This document shows positions 56,525 through 64,000 of a stretch of DNA of 64,000 nucleotides, piece after piece; positions within the stretch are counted from its first letter, which is position 1, and the number at the start of each line of letters is the position of its first letter. Where the stretch lies: NCBI GenBank assembly GCA_017794825.1, contig CP051237.1, positions 1,922,001 to 1,986,000 of the forward strand, in the 5' to 3' direction. This DNA comes from Pararhizobium sp. (lineage in GTDB: Bacteria; Pseudomonadota; Alphaproteobacteria; Rhizobiales; Rhizobiaceae). The notes below the pieces were generated by a model that did not search any database, was not told the DNA's origin, and saw only the letters and a list, made by a program, of their open reading frames with translations. Both the position numbers and the translations under genes were made by a program.

Positions 56525-57415
56525 ATGCGGATCCTGTTTACAGGCGGAGCGGGCAAGGCGGGGCGTCACGTGATTCCCTATCTGCTTGCGCAGGGACATG
56601 TCGTACTGAATGTCGATCTCCTGCCGCTGGACCATCCCGGTGTTGAAAACCGGCTGGCGGACATCACGGACGCCGGACAGATGTTCGACGTCCTTTCGAG
56701 CTACGCCAGTCTCGACGAACTGGACGCGGGCGCGGGCGCGCCGAAATTCGACGCCGTCGTTCACTTCGCAGCGGTGCCGCGGATCCTGATCAGGCCCGAC
56801 AATGAATGCTATCGCGTCAACACGATCGGGACTTACAACGTGATCGACGCCGCCGTGAAACTCGGTGTTCGCAAGATCGTCTTCGCGTCCTCCGAAACCA
56901 CCTACGGCGTGTGCTTTGCTGATGGAGAGCGGAAACCCGAATACCTGCCGATCGACGAGGAGCATCCGACCACGCCCGAGGACAGTTACGCCATGTCCAA
57001 GGTCGTCAACGAAGTGACCGCGCGCAGTTTCCAGCGGCGATCCGGTTACGACATATACGGGTTGCGGATAAACAACGTCATCGAACCGCACGAATACGAG
57101 CAGAATTTTCCAGCCTACATGGAGAACCCGGCCCTGAGGCGGCGCAACATATTCGCCTATATCGACGCCCGGGATCTGGGCCAGATGGTGGACAGGTGCC
57201 TGAAGACGGACGGATTGGGTTTCCAGATTTTCAACGTCTCGAACGACGATCATTCCGTCTCCCTGACGACGAGCGAGATCATCGAACGGTTCTACCAGGG
57301 CGTGCCCCTGACCCGGGAGATGGGTGAAAACGAGACGTTTTATGCGAACGCCAAAGCCCGGGATCTGCTGGGTTTCGAGCCCGAACACACCTGGCGCCGC
57401 TATCTGAACAAATAA
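56525..57415 (+). CDS. NAD(P)-dependent epimerase/dehydratase family protein
   Basis: Extended short-chain dehydrogenase of 296 residues resembling UDP-glucose 4-epimerase and related sugar or aldehyde enzymes. Cofactor motif GGAGKAGRH (7-15), VVHFAAVP, catalytic site SSETTYG and YAMSKVV (Tyr-x3-Lys), RINNVIEPHEYEQNF. The start is set at the ATG at 56525, since homology begins MRILFTGGAG; the frame runs open to 56462. No sugar synthesis genes are adjacent, so the substrate is unknown. Confidence 0.85.
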   Translation: MRILFTGGAGKAGRHVIPYLLAQGHVVLNVDLLPLDHPGVENRLADITDAGQMFDVLSSYASLDELDAGAGAPKFDAVVHFAAVPRILIRPDNECYRVNTIGTYNVIDAAVKLGVRKIVFASSETTYGVCFADGERKPEYLPIDEEHPTTPEDSYAMSKVVNEVTARSFQRRSGYDIYGLRINNVIEPHEYEQNFPAYMENPALRRRNIFAYIDARDLGQMVDRCLKTDGLGFQIFNVSNDDHSVSLTTSEIIERFYQGVPLTREMGENETFYANAKARDLLGFEPEHTWRRYLNK

Positions 57416-57579
57416 GGCGCCAACACTGGCGTCGACGCATCGGAACTTCACCGCGGCCCGTCCATGGTGGCCCGGATCGTCGGTCGAAAGACCTGAATCA
57501 ATCGCTCTGCGGAACGCGGACCAAAGCTGATTTGATCTTGCCGATCATCCTCGCCGAACGACGCGCCGCCCATGCGCCA

Positions 57580-58179
57580 TCAATACGGATCTTTCGCCGT
57601 CCGGTCGTCCGAAAGCGTTTGCTGACGTCGCTCGACCAGCAGTTCGATCGCATCGGCCAGATGTTCCTCGGCGATATTGTAGTCGCCGCGCGCGACACGG
57701 ATCCTGTGCGCCTCGATCATCACATCGGCGTGGCTGCAGCCGAAGGGCGGTTCGAACCGGTAGGACGCAAGTTCGATCAGAAGTCCAAGCGGATCCTCGA
57801 AATAGATCGAATCCATAAACCCGCGATCCTTCGGACCCGAATGCTTCATGCCGCGCTCGTCGAGCCGCTGAACAGCCTGGCGGAAGGTCGCCTGGCTGAC
57901 CGAGAACGCCATATGATGCACGGCGCCCTGCCCCGTCGAGGTTCGCGCCCGATCGGGTATGCGGGCCTCGTTGGTGAATACGGTGATGAGGCGGCCGTCG
58001 CCGGGATCGAAATAAAGATGGCTTTCGCCGGGATTGTCGAGATTGGGCTGTTCGAAGACAAACGGCATGCCCAGCACGCCTTCCCAGAAATCGATCGACG
58101 TTCGTCGATCGGCGCCCACAAGGGTTATGTGGTGGACACCCTGGCTTTGAAGCTTCCGCAACCGGCCGTTTTCAGACAT
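57580..58179 (-). CDS. VOC-superfamily (glyoxalase/bleomycin resistance) protein
   Basis: Vicinal oxygen chelate protein of 199 residues with two beta-alpha-beta modules. Metal ligands: His in GVHHITLVGAD and in GAVHHMAFSVS, Glu in LGLLIELASYRF. This resembles ring-cleaving or glyoxalase-like enzymes with Fe or Mn. ATG at 58179 precedes MSENGRLRKLQ; the first few residues are poorly conserved. It stands alone; 57416-57579 ahead of it holds no gene. Confidence 0.85.
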   Translation of the reverse strand: MSENGRLRKLQSQGVHHITLVGADRRTSIDFWEGVLGMPFVFEQPNLDNPGESHLYFDPGDGRLITVFTNEARIPDRARTSTGQGAVHHMAFSVSQATFRQAVQRLDERGMKHSGPKDRGFMDSIYFEDPLGLLIELASYRFEPPFGCSHADVMIEAHRIRVARGDYNIAEEHLADAIELLVERRQQTLSDDRTAKDPY

Positions 58180-58278
58180 TGACGCCTCCCTGCATCGCGC
58201 CGATCTGCAACCGGCTTCGTATCAACTATAGCCGGGCGGACGCAGGGCAACAGGCATTCTCTTAATAAAGCCATCCAT

Positions 58279-58578
58279 CTAACGGACGCATCTGACCTCC
58301 TGGTCCGGAGGCACGGAGAACTTGCCCTTCTCGTCCATCGTGTAACCCTTGAGGGCCATACAGGAGGCAAGTTCGCCGCAGGACGGGCCGCTATAGACAT
58401 TCAGTCCGCCGCCATAGAGCCCGTAACCGCCATAGGAGTTCGTGATGGTCTTGGCTTCCCTGAGGCACTGATACCGGGCCTCCAGGAACTGTCGCTGGGT
58501 GCCAGGTCCGCTATAGGTCGACGGCATGCATGACGAAAGCACAAGAAGCGCCGTCACGCCGACAATGACGTTGATCAT
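58279..58578 (-). CDS. Small putative lipoprotein
   Basis: Protein of 99 residues with a lipoprotein signal (MINVIVGVTALLVLSSC; lipobox LSSC, Cys17 as the lipidated residue). The mature part has an extra Cys pair (GPSCGELASC) and a YGGYGLYGG Gly/Tyr-rich segment. Function unknown. Two further ATGs upstream in frame (58599, 58647) are less likely because they would put charged residues ahead of the hydrophobic core. Confidence 0.65.
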   Translation of the reverse strand: MINVIVGVTALLVLSSCMPSTYSGPGTQRQFLEARYQCLREAKTITNSYGGYGLYGGGLNVYSGPSCGELASCMALKGYTMDEKGKFSVPPDQEVRCVR

Positions 58579-58687
58579 GTTCTTCACGGCAGGCTCCATA
58601 ACTACAAAGGACGCCAGAGACATCTCATAAATTGCAGCCGGATTCAATTTTTCATGACTTGTTGACGCAAGTTTTTCGGCGGCCCCA

Positions 58688-59221
58688 TCAGGATCGGCGG
58701 AAACTCATGCGGCGGAACAGTTCGTCCCGCAGGACATACTGGTGATAGAAGGCCGCTGCGACATGGAGGACCAGCATAGCCAGCAGCGCGAAGGCGCCGG
58801 CGCCGTGCGGACCGCGCGGCAGAAACTGGTCGAAATCGGGCAGAGGGCCGGAGACCACACCGAAGAGCGCAGGACCCGCTCCGGACAGAAACATCATGCC
58901 GACGCCGCTCGCGAGCATGCCGAGCGGGATGATGACGAGAAGAATGTGAACGACGCGGGAGAGGACGCCCTTCACGCCTTGCGTGTTCGGCGCCGCATCC
59001 GGCCTGGCGTCTGCAAACCACCACCAGCCAATCCGGACCAGCGTCAACAGGCCGGCCGCAAGACCGCACGCCACGTGGACGCGAAGCGCAGCATAGGCCT
59101 CGGCTCCAATCTGATCGGCGGCGAAACCCGAAGCAAGCGCGATCAGAATGAACAGGGCGATTAACCAGTGCAGCGCGATAGCGACTGCCCCATATCCGGC
59201 AGGCGTACTCTTGATCGTCAT
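58688..59221 (-). CDS. Cytochrome b561
   Basis: Di-haem membrane cytochrome of 177 residues with four helices. Haem-ligand His residues are in ALHWLIALFIL, LRVHVACGLAAG, PHGAGAFALLAMLVLHVAAAFYHQYVLRDELFRR. Members oxidise quinol or reduce superoxide. ATG at 59221 follows GGGAGAACGAAA. It is divergent from a MarR regulator, with two palindromic sites between them. Confidence 0.9.
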   Translation of the reverse strand: MTIKSTPAGYGAVAIALHWLIALFILIALASGFAADQIGAEAYAALRVHVACGLAAGLLTLVRIGWWWFADARPDAAPNTQGVKGVLSRVVHILLVIIPLGMLASGVGMMFLSGAGPALFGVVSGPLPDFDQFLPRGPHGAGAFALLAMLVLHVAAAFYHQYVLRDELFRRMSFRRS

Positions 59222-59267
59222 TTTCGTTCTCCCGAATGGCGCCCTTGTCACGGGCGTATACAATAAC

Positions 59268-59305
59268 ATAGCATGCTATATATCATTGCATAGCCTGCTA
59301 TGCAA
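59268..59305. promoter_or_regulatory. Two palindromic MarR-type operators
   Basis: ATAGCATGCTAT (59268-59279) and TTGCATAGC-CT-GCTATGCAA (59286-59305). Both share the TAGC...GCTA core and sit between the divergent cytochrome b561 and MarR genes, 17-54 bases before the MarR ATG, so the regulator probably represses both. Confidence 0.85.
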
Positions 59306-59321
59306 TAGTACTGAAACGGAC

Positions 59322-59768
59322 ATGGAATTCGACAAGTCCAAATCAGCCGGTTATCTGACCAACCATCTTGCGCGACTGTTCGCATCCGAGTTGCAGAACG
59401 CCATTCGTCATCTCGAAATCGCACCGGCGCAGTTCATGACGCTGCTGGAACTGTGGCGCGAAGACGGGCTGACCCAGAAAGCTCTGGTGAAAAGGCTCGA
59501 CGTCGAACAGGCGACGATGGCCAACACGCTGACGCGCATGGAGCGCGACGGCCTGATCAGGCGCAAGCCAAATCCGGCCGATGCGCGCTCTCAGCAGGTA
59601 TGGCTCACCCCCAGGGCAAAGAAGCTGGAACAGCCGGCGACGGCGGCGGCGGGCTCCATAAACGCCCTTGCGCTCGCCGACCTGTCCGACGCGGAGCAAA
59701 CGCAGTTTCTGGACATGATGCGCCGCGTCATCGCTACGCTGCATCCGGAGACCGACAGTGACCAGTGA
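59322..59768 (+). CDS. MarR family transcriptional regulator
   Basis: Winged-helix dimeric regulator of 148 residues. The DNA-binding segment reads LTQKALVKRLDVEQATMANTLTRMERDGLIRRKPNPADARSQQVWLTPRAK, with helical dimerisation regions before and after. The ATG at 59322 is used because it follows the operator sites; the frame is open upstream to 59148. The first-gene position in the operon with the metallophosphatase (11-base overlap) and the divergent cytochrome b561 suggest control of both. Confidence 0.88.
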   Translation: MEFDKSKSAGYLTNHLARLFASELQNAIRHLEIAPAQFMTLLELWREDGLTQKALVKRLDVEQATMANTLTRMERDGLIRRKPNPADARSQQVWLTPRAKKLEQPATAAAGSINALALADLSDAEQTQFLDMMRRVIATLHPETDSDQ

Positions 59769-61146
59769 CCATGCGCCCGAACCGATAACAGCCCTTGTTC
59801 CTTCAGGGGACGGGCGCCAGTTCGTCCTTTATGGCGACAGTTGCTCGGGTGTGGCGGGCGCCCTTCATGAACAGACGTTCGCGAGGGTCAACAGCGTCGT
59901 GTCGCGCCTGGAGCCGCAACCGGAGTTCATCATCTACCCCGGCGACGAGGTGATGGGGCTGACGCGCGACGAGGCGGAGTTGCGCAGGCAGTGGGACTAC
60001 TGGCTCAATACGGAGATGGCCTGGCTCGACCGGGAGAGCATCCCGATCTACCACTCGACAGGCAATCACACGACCTACAGCGTTATGAGCGAGCGCGTGT
60101 TTGCCGACGTGCTCGACCATCTGCCGCGCAACGGCGCGCCCGGACAGGAAGGCTTGAGCTATTTCATACGCCGCGGCGATCTGCTCCTCGTCTTCGTCCA
60201 TACCCTTTCCCAGGCGATGGGCGGAGAAGGCCACGTCGAAACGGAGTGGCTCGACGAAACGCTCGCAGCCAATGGCGACGCCCGCTGGAAATTCGTCATC
60301 GGGCATCACCCGGCCTTTCCCGTCAACGGTTACGAAGGACCCTACCAGCGCACTATCGGCGACGACCATGCCGCAGCGTTCTGGGACATCCTGAAGCGGC
60401 GCGGCGTGTTCGCCTATCTGTGCAGCCATATTCTGGTCTTCGACGTGCAGGTCCATGACGGCGTGCTGCAGATCCTGACAGCCGGCGCCGGGACAGCAGC
60501 CAGAATGCCGGAAGATATCGAGTATCTGCATTGCGTGCAGGCGGCGCTCGACGAGAACGGCCTGCGCTACCAGGTGATCGACGACAGCGGAAACGTGCGC
60601 GAAAGGCTCGACTGGCCGCTACGGCTTCCTCCGTCCGACACATGGCGCCCGCTTGACGAGGGACAGTCGCAAACGCGCCTCAAGGGCCTGCAGGACGCGG
60701 CGAGCAAGACGCCTGCGATCTGCGCCTTCCGGATATCGGGCCGCACGTCGCGCCGAACCGGATATCCCCAGACGTTCGTCTCGGCCTTTGACGCAAAGAC
60801 CGGCGCCGAACCGTTCTGGCTCGGCGTCACGGGAAAAAGCCAGCGGGTGACGGCGATCATCCAGCCTTCCAGAACCAACAGTCCGCATATGTGGTTCGGA
60901 CCGGAGCTGGGACCGGCGCGCGATTTCGACATCCAGATCGTCTTCCACGGCGGCATGGGTCCGGGAGGATTGCTCTGGCGCGAGGACGACGACGCTCCAT
61001 GGTCATCGCTCGAACACCGCTCGCCCTGGGGCATGGAGAAAATCGACTGGCCGGGCGTCTGGAGCATCGGTCACGGCCCGGCTCCCGATGACAGAGCTTT
61101 TGCAGGAAGCGGTCTGCTGGTAAGACATCTTCTGCTTGGCACCTGA
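59758..61146 (+). CDS. Divergent calcineurin-like metallophosphoesterase
   Basis: Protein of 462 residues. Metallophosphatase marks: GDS (26-28) where DxH is usual, PGDE (61-64), GNH (102-104), GHHP (182-185), CSHI (222-225) where GHxH is usual. So ligands of two motifs are missing or moved, which questions normal di-metal chemistry. The C-terminal 180 residues form a separate region with no recognised domain. The start GTG overlaps the MarR gene by 11 bases. Substrate unknown. It may be a phosphodiesterase or a non-catalytic relative. Confidence 0.7.
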   Translation: MTSDHAPEPITALVPSGDGRQFVLYGDSCSGVAGALHEQTFARVNSVVSRLEPQPEFIIYPGDEVMGLTRDEAELRRQWDYWLNTEMAWLDRESIPIYHSTGNHTTYSVMSERVFADVLDHLPRNGAPGQEGLSYFIRRGDLLLVFVHTLSQAMGGEGHVETEWLDETLAANGDARWKFVIGHHPAFPVNGYEGPYQRTIGDDHAAAFWDILKRRGVFAYLCSHILVFDVQVHDGVLQILTAGAGTAARMPEDIEYLHCVQAALDENGLRYQVIDDSGNVRERLDWPLRLPPSDTWRPLDEGQSQTRLKGLQDAASKTPAICAFRISGRTSRRTGYPQTFVSAFDAKTGAEPFWLGVTGKSQRVTAIIQPSRTNSPHMWFGPELGPARDFDIQIVFHGGMGPGGLLWREDDDAPWSSLEHRSPWGMEKIDWPGVWSIGHGPAPDDRAFAGSGLLVRHLLLGT

Positions 61147-61161
61147 AGGAAATCCCGCGTC

Positions 61162-61773
61162 GTGAGCATCGAATATCTCGTTACATCCCTCATCGTCGTC
61201 CTGCTTCCCGGCACGGGCGTCCTCTACACGCTCGCCGTCGGTCTCGGACGCGGCTTCCGTCCGAGCGTCATCGCGGCCTTCGGCTGCACGCTGGGGATCG
61301 TACCGCACATGCTGGCAAGCATCGTGGGCCTTGCCGCGATCCTTCATGCGAGCGCGCTGGCCTTTCAGGTCGTCAAGTATCTCGGCGTCATCTATCTGTT
61401 CTACATGGCCTGGAACATCGTGCGGGAGGGCGGCGCTCTGCAGGTCTCGGCCGATCGTCAGCAGATTCCAGCCTTGCGCATCATCCGCAACGGCGTCCTG
61501 CTGAACGTTTTGAATCCGAAGTTGTCGCTGTTCTTTCTGGCGTTCCTGCCGCAGTTCATTCCGGCGGGAACGCTTCATACGACGCCCGTGCTGTTCTGGC
61601 TGGCGCTGATCTTCATGGCGCTGACATTCGTGATCTTCGTGTGCTACGGCGCCTGCGCATCGCTCGCGCGCGACTATGTCATCGCCCGTCCGCACGTCAT
61701 GCTGTGGCTGAGACGCTCCTTTGCGGCGTCATTCGGACTGCTCGGATTGCGGCTGGCGCTCTCCGACCGGTAG
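61162..61773 (+). CDS. LysE/RhtB family amino-acid exporter
   Basis: Membrane exporter of 203 residues with six hydrophobic helices, e.g. ITSLIVVLLPGTGVLYTLAVGLGRGFRPSVIAAFG-type start, GILHASALAFQVVKYLGVIYLFYMAW and RNGVLLNVLNPKLSLFFLAFLPQF. The family exports lysine, threonine, homoserine and similar compounds. GTG start with AAGGA upstream, 15 bases after the metallophosphatase, so it may be in the same operon. Convergent with the next gene (3-base gap). Confidence 0.88.
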   Translation: MSIEYLVTSLIVVLLPGTGVLYTLAVGLGRGFRPSVIAAFGCTLGIVPHMLASIVGLAAILHASALAFQVVKYLGVIYLFYMAWNIVREGGALQVSADRQQIPALRIIRNGVLLNVLNPKLSLFFLAFLPQFIPAGTLHTTPVLFWLALIFMALTFVIFVCYGACASLARDYVIARPHVMLWLRRSFAASFGLLGLRLALSDR

Positions 61774-61776
61774 CCC

Positions 61777-62103
61777 CTATTCCGGTTTGTCCTTGTCGCC
61801 GCTTCTCAGGCCATGCTGCTTGTTGGGTGAGACCCTCTCCATATCCAGCGGCCCGACAAGCTCGCCAAGCGCGATGAGGACACGACGGAGCAGACCGTTT
61901 TCGTCGCCAGGCATGCCTTCCTCAAGCGCCACGCCTTCCTCTGTCGCCTCATACTCCCACTCGCGCAGGATTTCGATCTTTTCCTGCTTCGAGTAATCCG
62001 GATGTCCGGGAACATTTTCCGGCGCGCCGAAGACAGCCTCCGGATCGAGCAAGGCCGCCTTCATCCGATCGTCGCGTTGAGATTTCATCCTGTCGTCTGT
62101 CAT
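61777..62103 (-). CDS. Small conserved protein of unknown function
   Basis: Protein of 108 residues, charged and without membrane segments. DPEAVFGAPENV, SKQEKIEILREWEYEATEEGVALEEGMPG and LLRRVLIALGEL are patterns that I recall from small alphaproteobacterial proteins of unknown function. ATG at 62103; the frame runs open upstream. Lies behind the zntB gene on the same strand. Confidence 0.65.
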   Translation of the reverse strand: MTDDRMKSQRDDRMKAALLDPEAVFGAPENVPGHPDYSKQEKIEILREWEYEATEEGVALEEGMPGDENGLLRRVLIALGELVGPLDMERVSPNKQHGLRSGDKDKPE

Positions 62104-62170
62104 GACGTCCACCGCAGCAAATGTAGATCGTGAAACAATGTTAGCACAATTGCGCTCAGGTCGGCGCCGT

Positions 62171-63175
62171 TCAAAACAAGCCGATCTTGCGGAAGAACCA
62201 GACCTGCGCCCCGCCGACGCCAACCAGAATGCCGCATACGATCGCAAAGGCCCAGGGATCGTTCGTGCCTGGAATGCCGCCGACATTGATGCCGAGCAAC
62301 CCGGTCAGCAAACCGAGTGGCAGGAACAGGGCGGCAACGATCGAGAGGACCAGCATCTGGCGGTTCATGCGTTCGGCGCGATTGTCCGTGACCTGATCGT
62401 GGACGATCTGCGCTCGATCGCGGATGGCGTCGAGTTCCTCGCCCAGTCGCATCATCCGCTCCGCCGCCTCGCGAATACGGCTGCGGTCACGGGCGCTTAA
62501 CCAGTCGATGTCCTCGATCTCCAGGGTCGACAGCGCGTCGCGCTGCGGGAACATGTATCGGCGAAGCACGATGGCCGTGCGTCGGATGTCGGCCAGAAGG
62601 GGCCTAGACACATCGTCGATATCGTCGATTACCTGTTCCTCGATATCGTCTATCTGTTCGTTGAGTTCGGACACGGTCGGATCCATGCGATCGGCCAGCC
62701 GCATCGCCAATCGCGAGACGAGATCGCCGGGCGAGGTCGGGGCGCGGTCAGCCTCTATCGCCGCCACCAGGTCCTTGACGGCCGAGAGCGGGCGGCGACC
62801 AAGGCTGACGACATCACAATCCTCGATCCACAACCGGATGGAAATCATGTCTTCCGGCTCGGAGCCTGGATTGACGTTGATGCCTCGCAGATTGAGAATC
62901 ACGCCGTCGCCGTGCAGCGTGCAACGCGGCCGCGTCTCTTCCGCCGTGAGCGCCTCATAGACGTGCAAATCTATTCCGCAGTCCTTGAGCCAGCTGAGCG
63001 ACTTCGCATTCATGCGGTTCAGGTGCACCCAGGTGAACGCCCCTGGCGGGCTGGTGTCCGCCGTAACCAGTTCGTCGAGGGTCAACTTCCTGGCATGGCC
63101 CTGCCCGTCGAACAGGAATACAGTGCTTCCGGGTATTTCCGTAGGGTGCGCCGGTGGTGTTGCTTTGTCCGCCAT
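62171..63175 (-). CDS. zntB: ZntB/CorA-type divalent cation transporter
   Basis: CorA-superfamily transporter of 334 residues. A large cytoplasmic funnel precedes two C-terminal helices (MLVLSIVAALFLPLGLLTGLL and FAIVCGILVGVGGAQVWF). The loop after TM1 has GINVGGIPGT rather than GMN, pointing to the ZntB lineage, which moves Zn2+. ATG at 63175, a TTG at 63184 is in frame. It is divergent from the second DUF3095 gene; the gap 63176-63330 holds no gene. Confidence 0.9.
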   Translation of the reverse strand: MADKATPPAHPTEIPGSTVFLFDGQGHARKLTLDELVTADTSPPGAFTWVHLNRMNAKSLSWLKDCGIDLHVYEALTAEETRPRCTLHGDGVILNLRGINVNPGSEPEDMISIRLWIEDCDVVSLGRRPLSAVKDLVAAIEADRAPTSPGDLVSRLAMRLADRMDPTVSELNEQIDDIEEQVIDDIDDVSRPLLADIRRTAIVLRRYMFPQRDALSTLEIEDIDWLSARDRSRIREAAERMMRLGEELDAIRDRAQIVHDQVTDNRAERMNRQMLVLSIVAALFLPLGLLTGLLGINVGGIPGTNDPWAFAIVCGILVGVGGAQVWFFRKIGLF

Positions 63176-63330
63176 GAGGGTCAATGTGTCTTAAAATCAA
63201 CGGATTGTCATCGCGTTTTTACTGGAAAAGGCTGATCTGAAGGCAACTCGATGGGTAAGTTTGTCGTTGTCTGTAGTACATATGGCGGGCGAATCCGCCA
63301 TTCGCGCTTGTCGAGATCGGGGGAGGCAGG

Positions 63331-64000
63331 ATGACGCCGAACGCCAGCACTGAGACATCCAGCAATCCGGACAGCTTTTATGACCGGCTAGCGGTACACG
63401 ACAGCTTCGAGGCGATGAGCCGACCCGGCGTCTATGCGAAGTTGCCCGACGACTGGTTTGTCGGCGCAGCAGACATTGTCGGTTCAACCGACGAGATCGC
63501 GAAGGGCCGCTACAAGGTGGTCAACACGGTGGGCGCCGCGGTCATTTCCGCTCAAATCAATGCTGTCGGCGCGCTTCGCTTTCCATATATATTCGGCGGC
63601 GACGGCGCGGCTTTCGCCCTGCCGCAAAGCCAACGAGACAAAGCCGAGAAGGCGCTTGCCGCGGTGATTCGCTGGGCGCGCGAAGAATTCAGTCTGGAAA
63701 TGCGCGGCGCCATCGTTCCCGTGTCGACGATCCGGGAAAATGGGCTGGACGTGGCCGTCGCCCGCTACCGCGCCTCGAAAGGCGTGGATTATGCGATGTT
63801 TGCGGGCGGGGGCATGACGTGGACGGATCGTCAGATGAAGGAAGGCAAGTTTCGCCTGGAAGCCGCTCCCGCGGGCGCGCGACCGGATCTGACGGGTCTG
63901 TCATGCCGGTGGACGCCGATCCGCGCCCGGAAGGGCAAGATCCTGTCGCTGCTCGTGCTGCCCGAAAAAGACGCGGACGCCGATGAACTGGCCCGTCTCT
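63331..64000 (+). CDS. DUF3095 protein with cyclase-like motif pattern (copy 2), cut by the window end
   Basis: The frame is open from the ATG at 63331 to the end of the window (223 residues seen) and the stop lies outside. The ATG follows a strong GGGGGAGGCAGG. It is clearly a paralogue of the gene at 38498-39640: LPDDWFVGAADIVGSTDEIAKGRYK with Asp48, YIFGGDGAAFALP with Asp91, then FAGGGMTWTDRQMKEGKF and PDLTGLSCRW. The Asp-to-GGD spacing is 43 residues, identical to copy 1. The N-terminal 30 residues differ. Cyclase-like chemistry is inference. Confidence 0.85.
   Translation, partial: MTPNASTETSSNPDSFYDRLAVHDSFEAMSRPGVYAKLPDDWFVGAADIVGSTDEIAKGRYKVVNTVGAAVISAQINAVGALRFPYIFGGDGAAFALPQSQRDKAEKALAAVIRWAREEFSLEMRGAIVPVSTIRENGLDVAVARYRASKGVDYAMFAGGGMTWTDRQMKEGKFRLEAAPAGARPDLTGLSCRWTPIRARKGKILSLLVLPEKDADADELARL

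Noticed and set aside
59148..59321. N-terminal extension of the MarR protein
   Set aside because: The extension would translate the divergent promoter and both operators; the ATG at 59322 begins where MarR similarity starts.

Overview
The window is a gene-dense stretch of an alphaproteobacterial chromosome, most likely from the Hyphomicrobiales (Rhizobiales). The evidence is GcrA, a PodJ-like polar Sel1 protein, CcrM-type GANTC clustering, the argD-argF-hslO order, the extended PstC/PstA pair and the DUF6460, TIGR02186 and DUF3095 families. The genus cannot be fixed from sequence alone. No transposase, integrase, phage gene, rRNA or CRISPR array is visible. One tRNA-Thr(CGT) is present. Both window ends cut genes: mtnA on the left and a DUF3095 gene on the right.

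Layout. 1-1.1 kb: 3' part of mtnA (methionine salvage). 1.2-1.45 kb: a dispersed palindromic repeat. 1.5-8.7 kb (minus): a DsbA-like isomerase and a four-gene beta-oxidation operon (two acyl-CoA dehydrogenases, thiolase, FadJ-type bifunctional enzyme) ending in a UUCG-loop terminator and preceded by a 22-bp palindromic operator. 9.0-14.5 kb: PodJ-like polar protein, then a TauE/SafE exporter with its TIGR02186 partner. 14.5-17.8 kb: PdeM nuclease and Lhr-type helicase of the ligase-associated repair set. 18-20.6 kb: DUF6460 membrane protein, MATE and CDF transporters. 20.9-22.8 kb: the RNA repair/ribosome rescue pair rtcB2-prfH. 22.9-27.8 kb: aldo/keto reductase, carnitine degradation pair, pyrD-DUF952. 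28-32 kb: secreted coiled-coil protein, LuxR response regulator, CDP-alcohol transferase, apaG-trkH. 32.1-37.7 kb: AbrB-Doc toxin-antitoxin and an RND efflux pair. 37.9-43.9 kb: fasciclin protein, DUF3095, hslO-argF-argD, gcrA. 44.06-44.74 kb: a tandem array of 200-bp repeats. 44.8-52.7 kb: the complete phoR-pstSCAB-phoU-phoB phosphate regulon with Pho boxes. 52.8-64 kb: Pro/Arg-rich membrane protein, nitronate monooxygenase, tRNA-Thr, SMR-like protein, epimerase, glyoxalase, lipoprotein, cytochrome b561/MarR divergent pair, divergent metallophosphatase, LysE, small conserved protein, ZntB and a second DUF3095.

How the parts connect. The same 22-bp palindrome (arms TTGACGTTT/AAACGTCAA) lies before the beta-oxidation operon and before the nitronate monooxygenase 46 kb away, suggesting one regulon. 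The carnitine genes yield acetoacetate and glycine betaine. The two DUF3095 proteins share a GGDEF/class III cyclase-like metal-site pattern and may be unrecognised nucleotidyl cyclases. The repeat array and its relative at 1.2 kb form one compound repeat family with two conserved hairpins and no stop codon in three frames on one strand. The most notable candidate systems are rtcB2-prfH with its palindromic upstream region, the DUF3095 pair, the repeat family and the GANTC-dense gcrA promoter.
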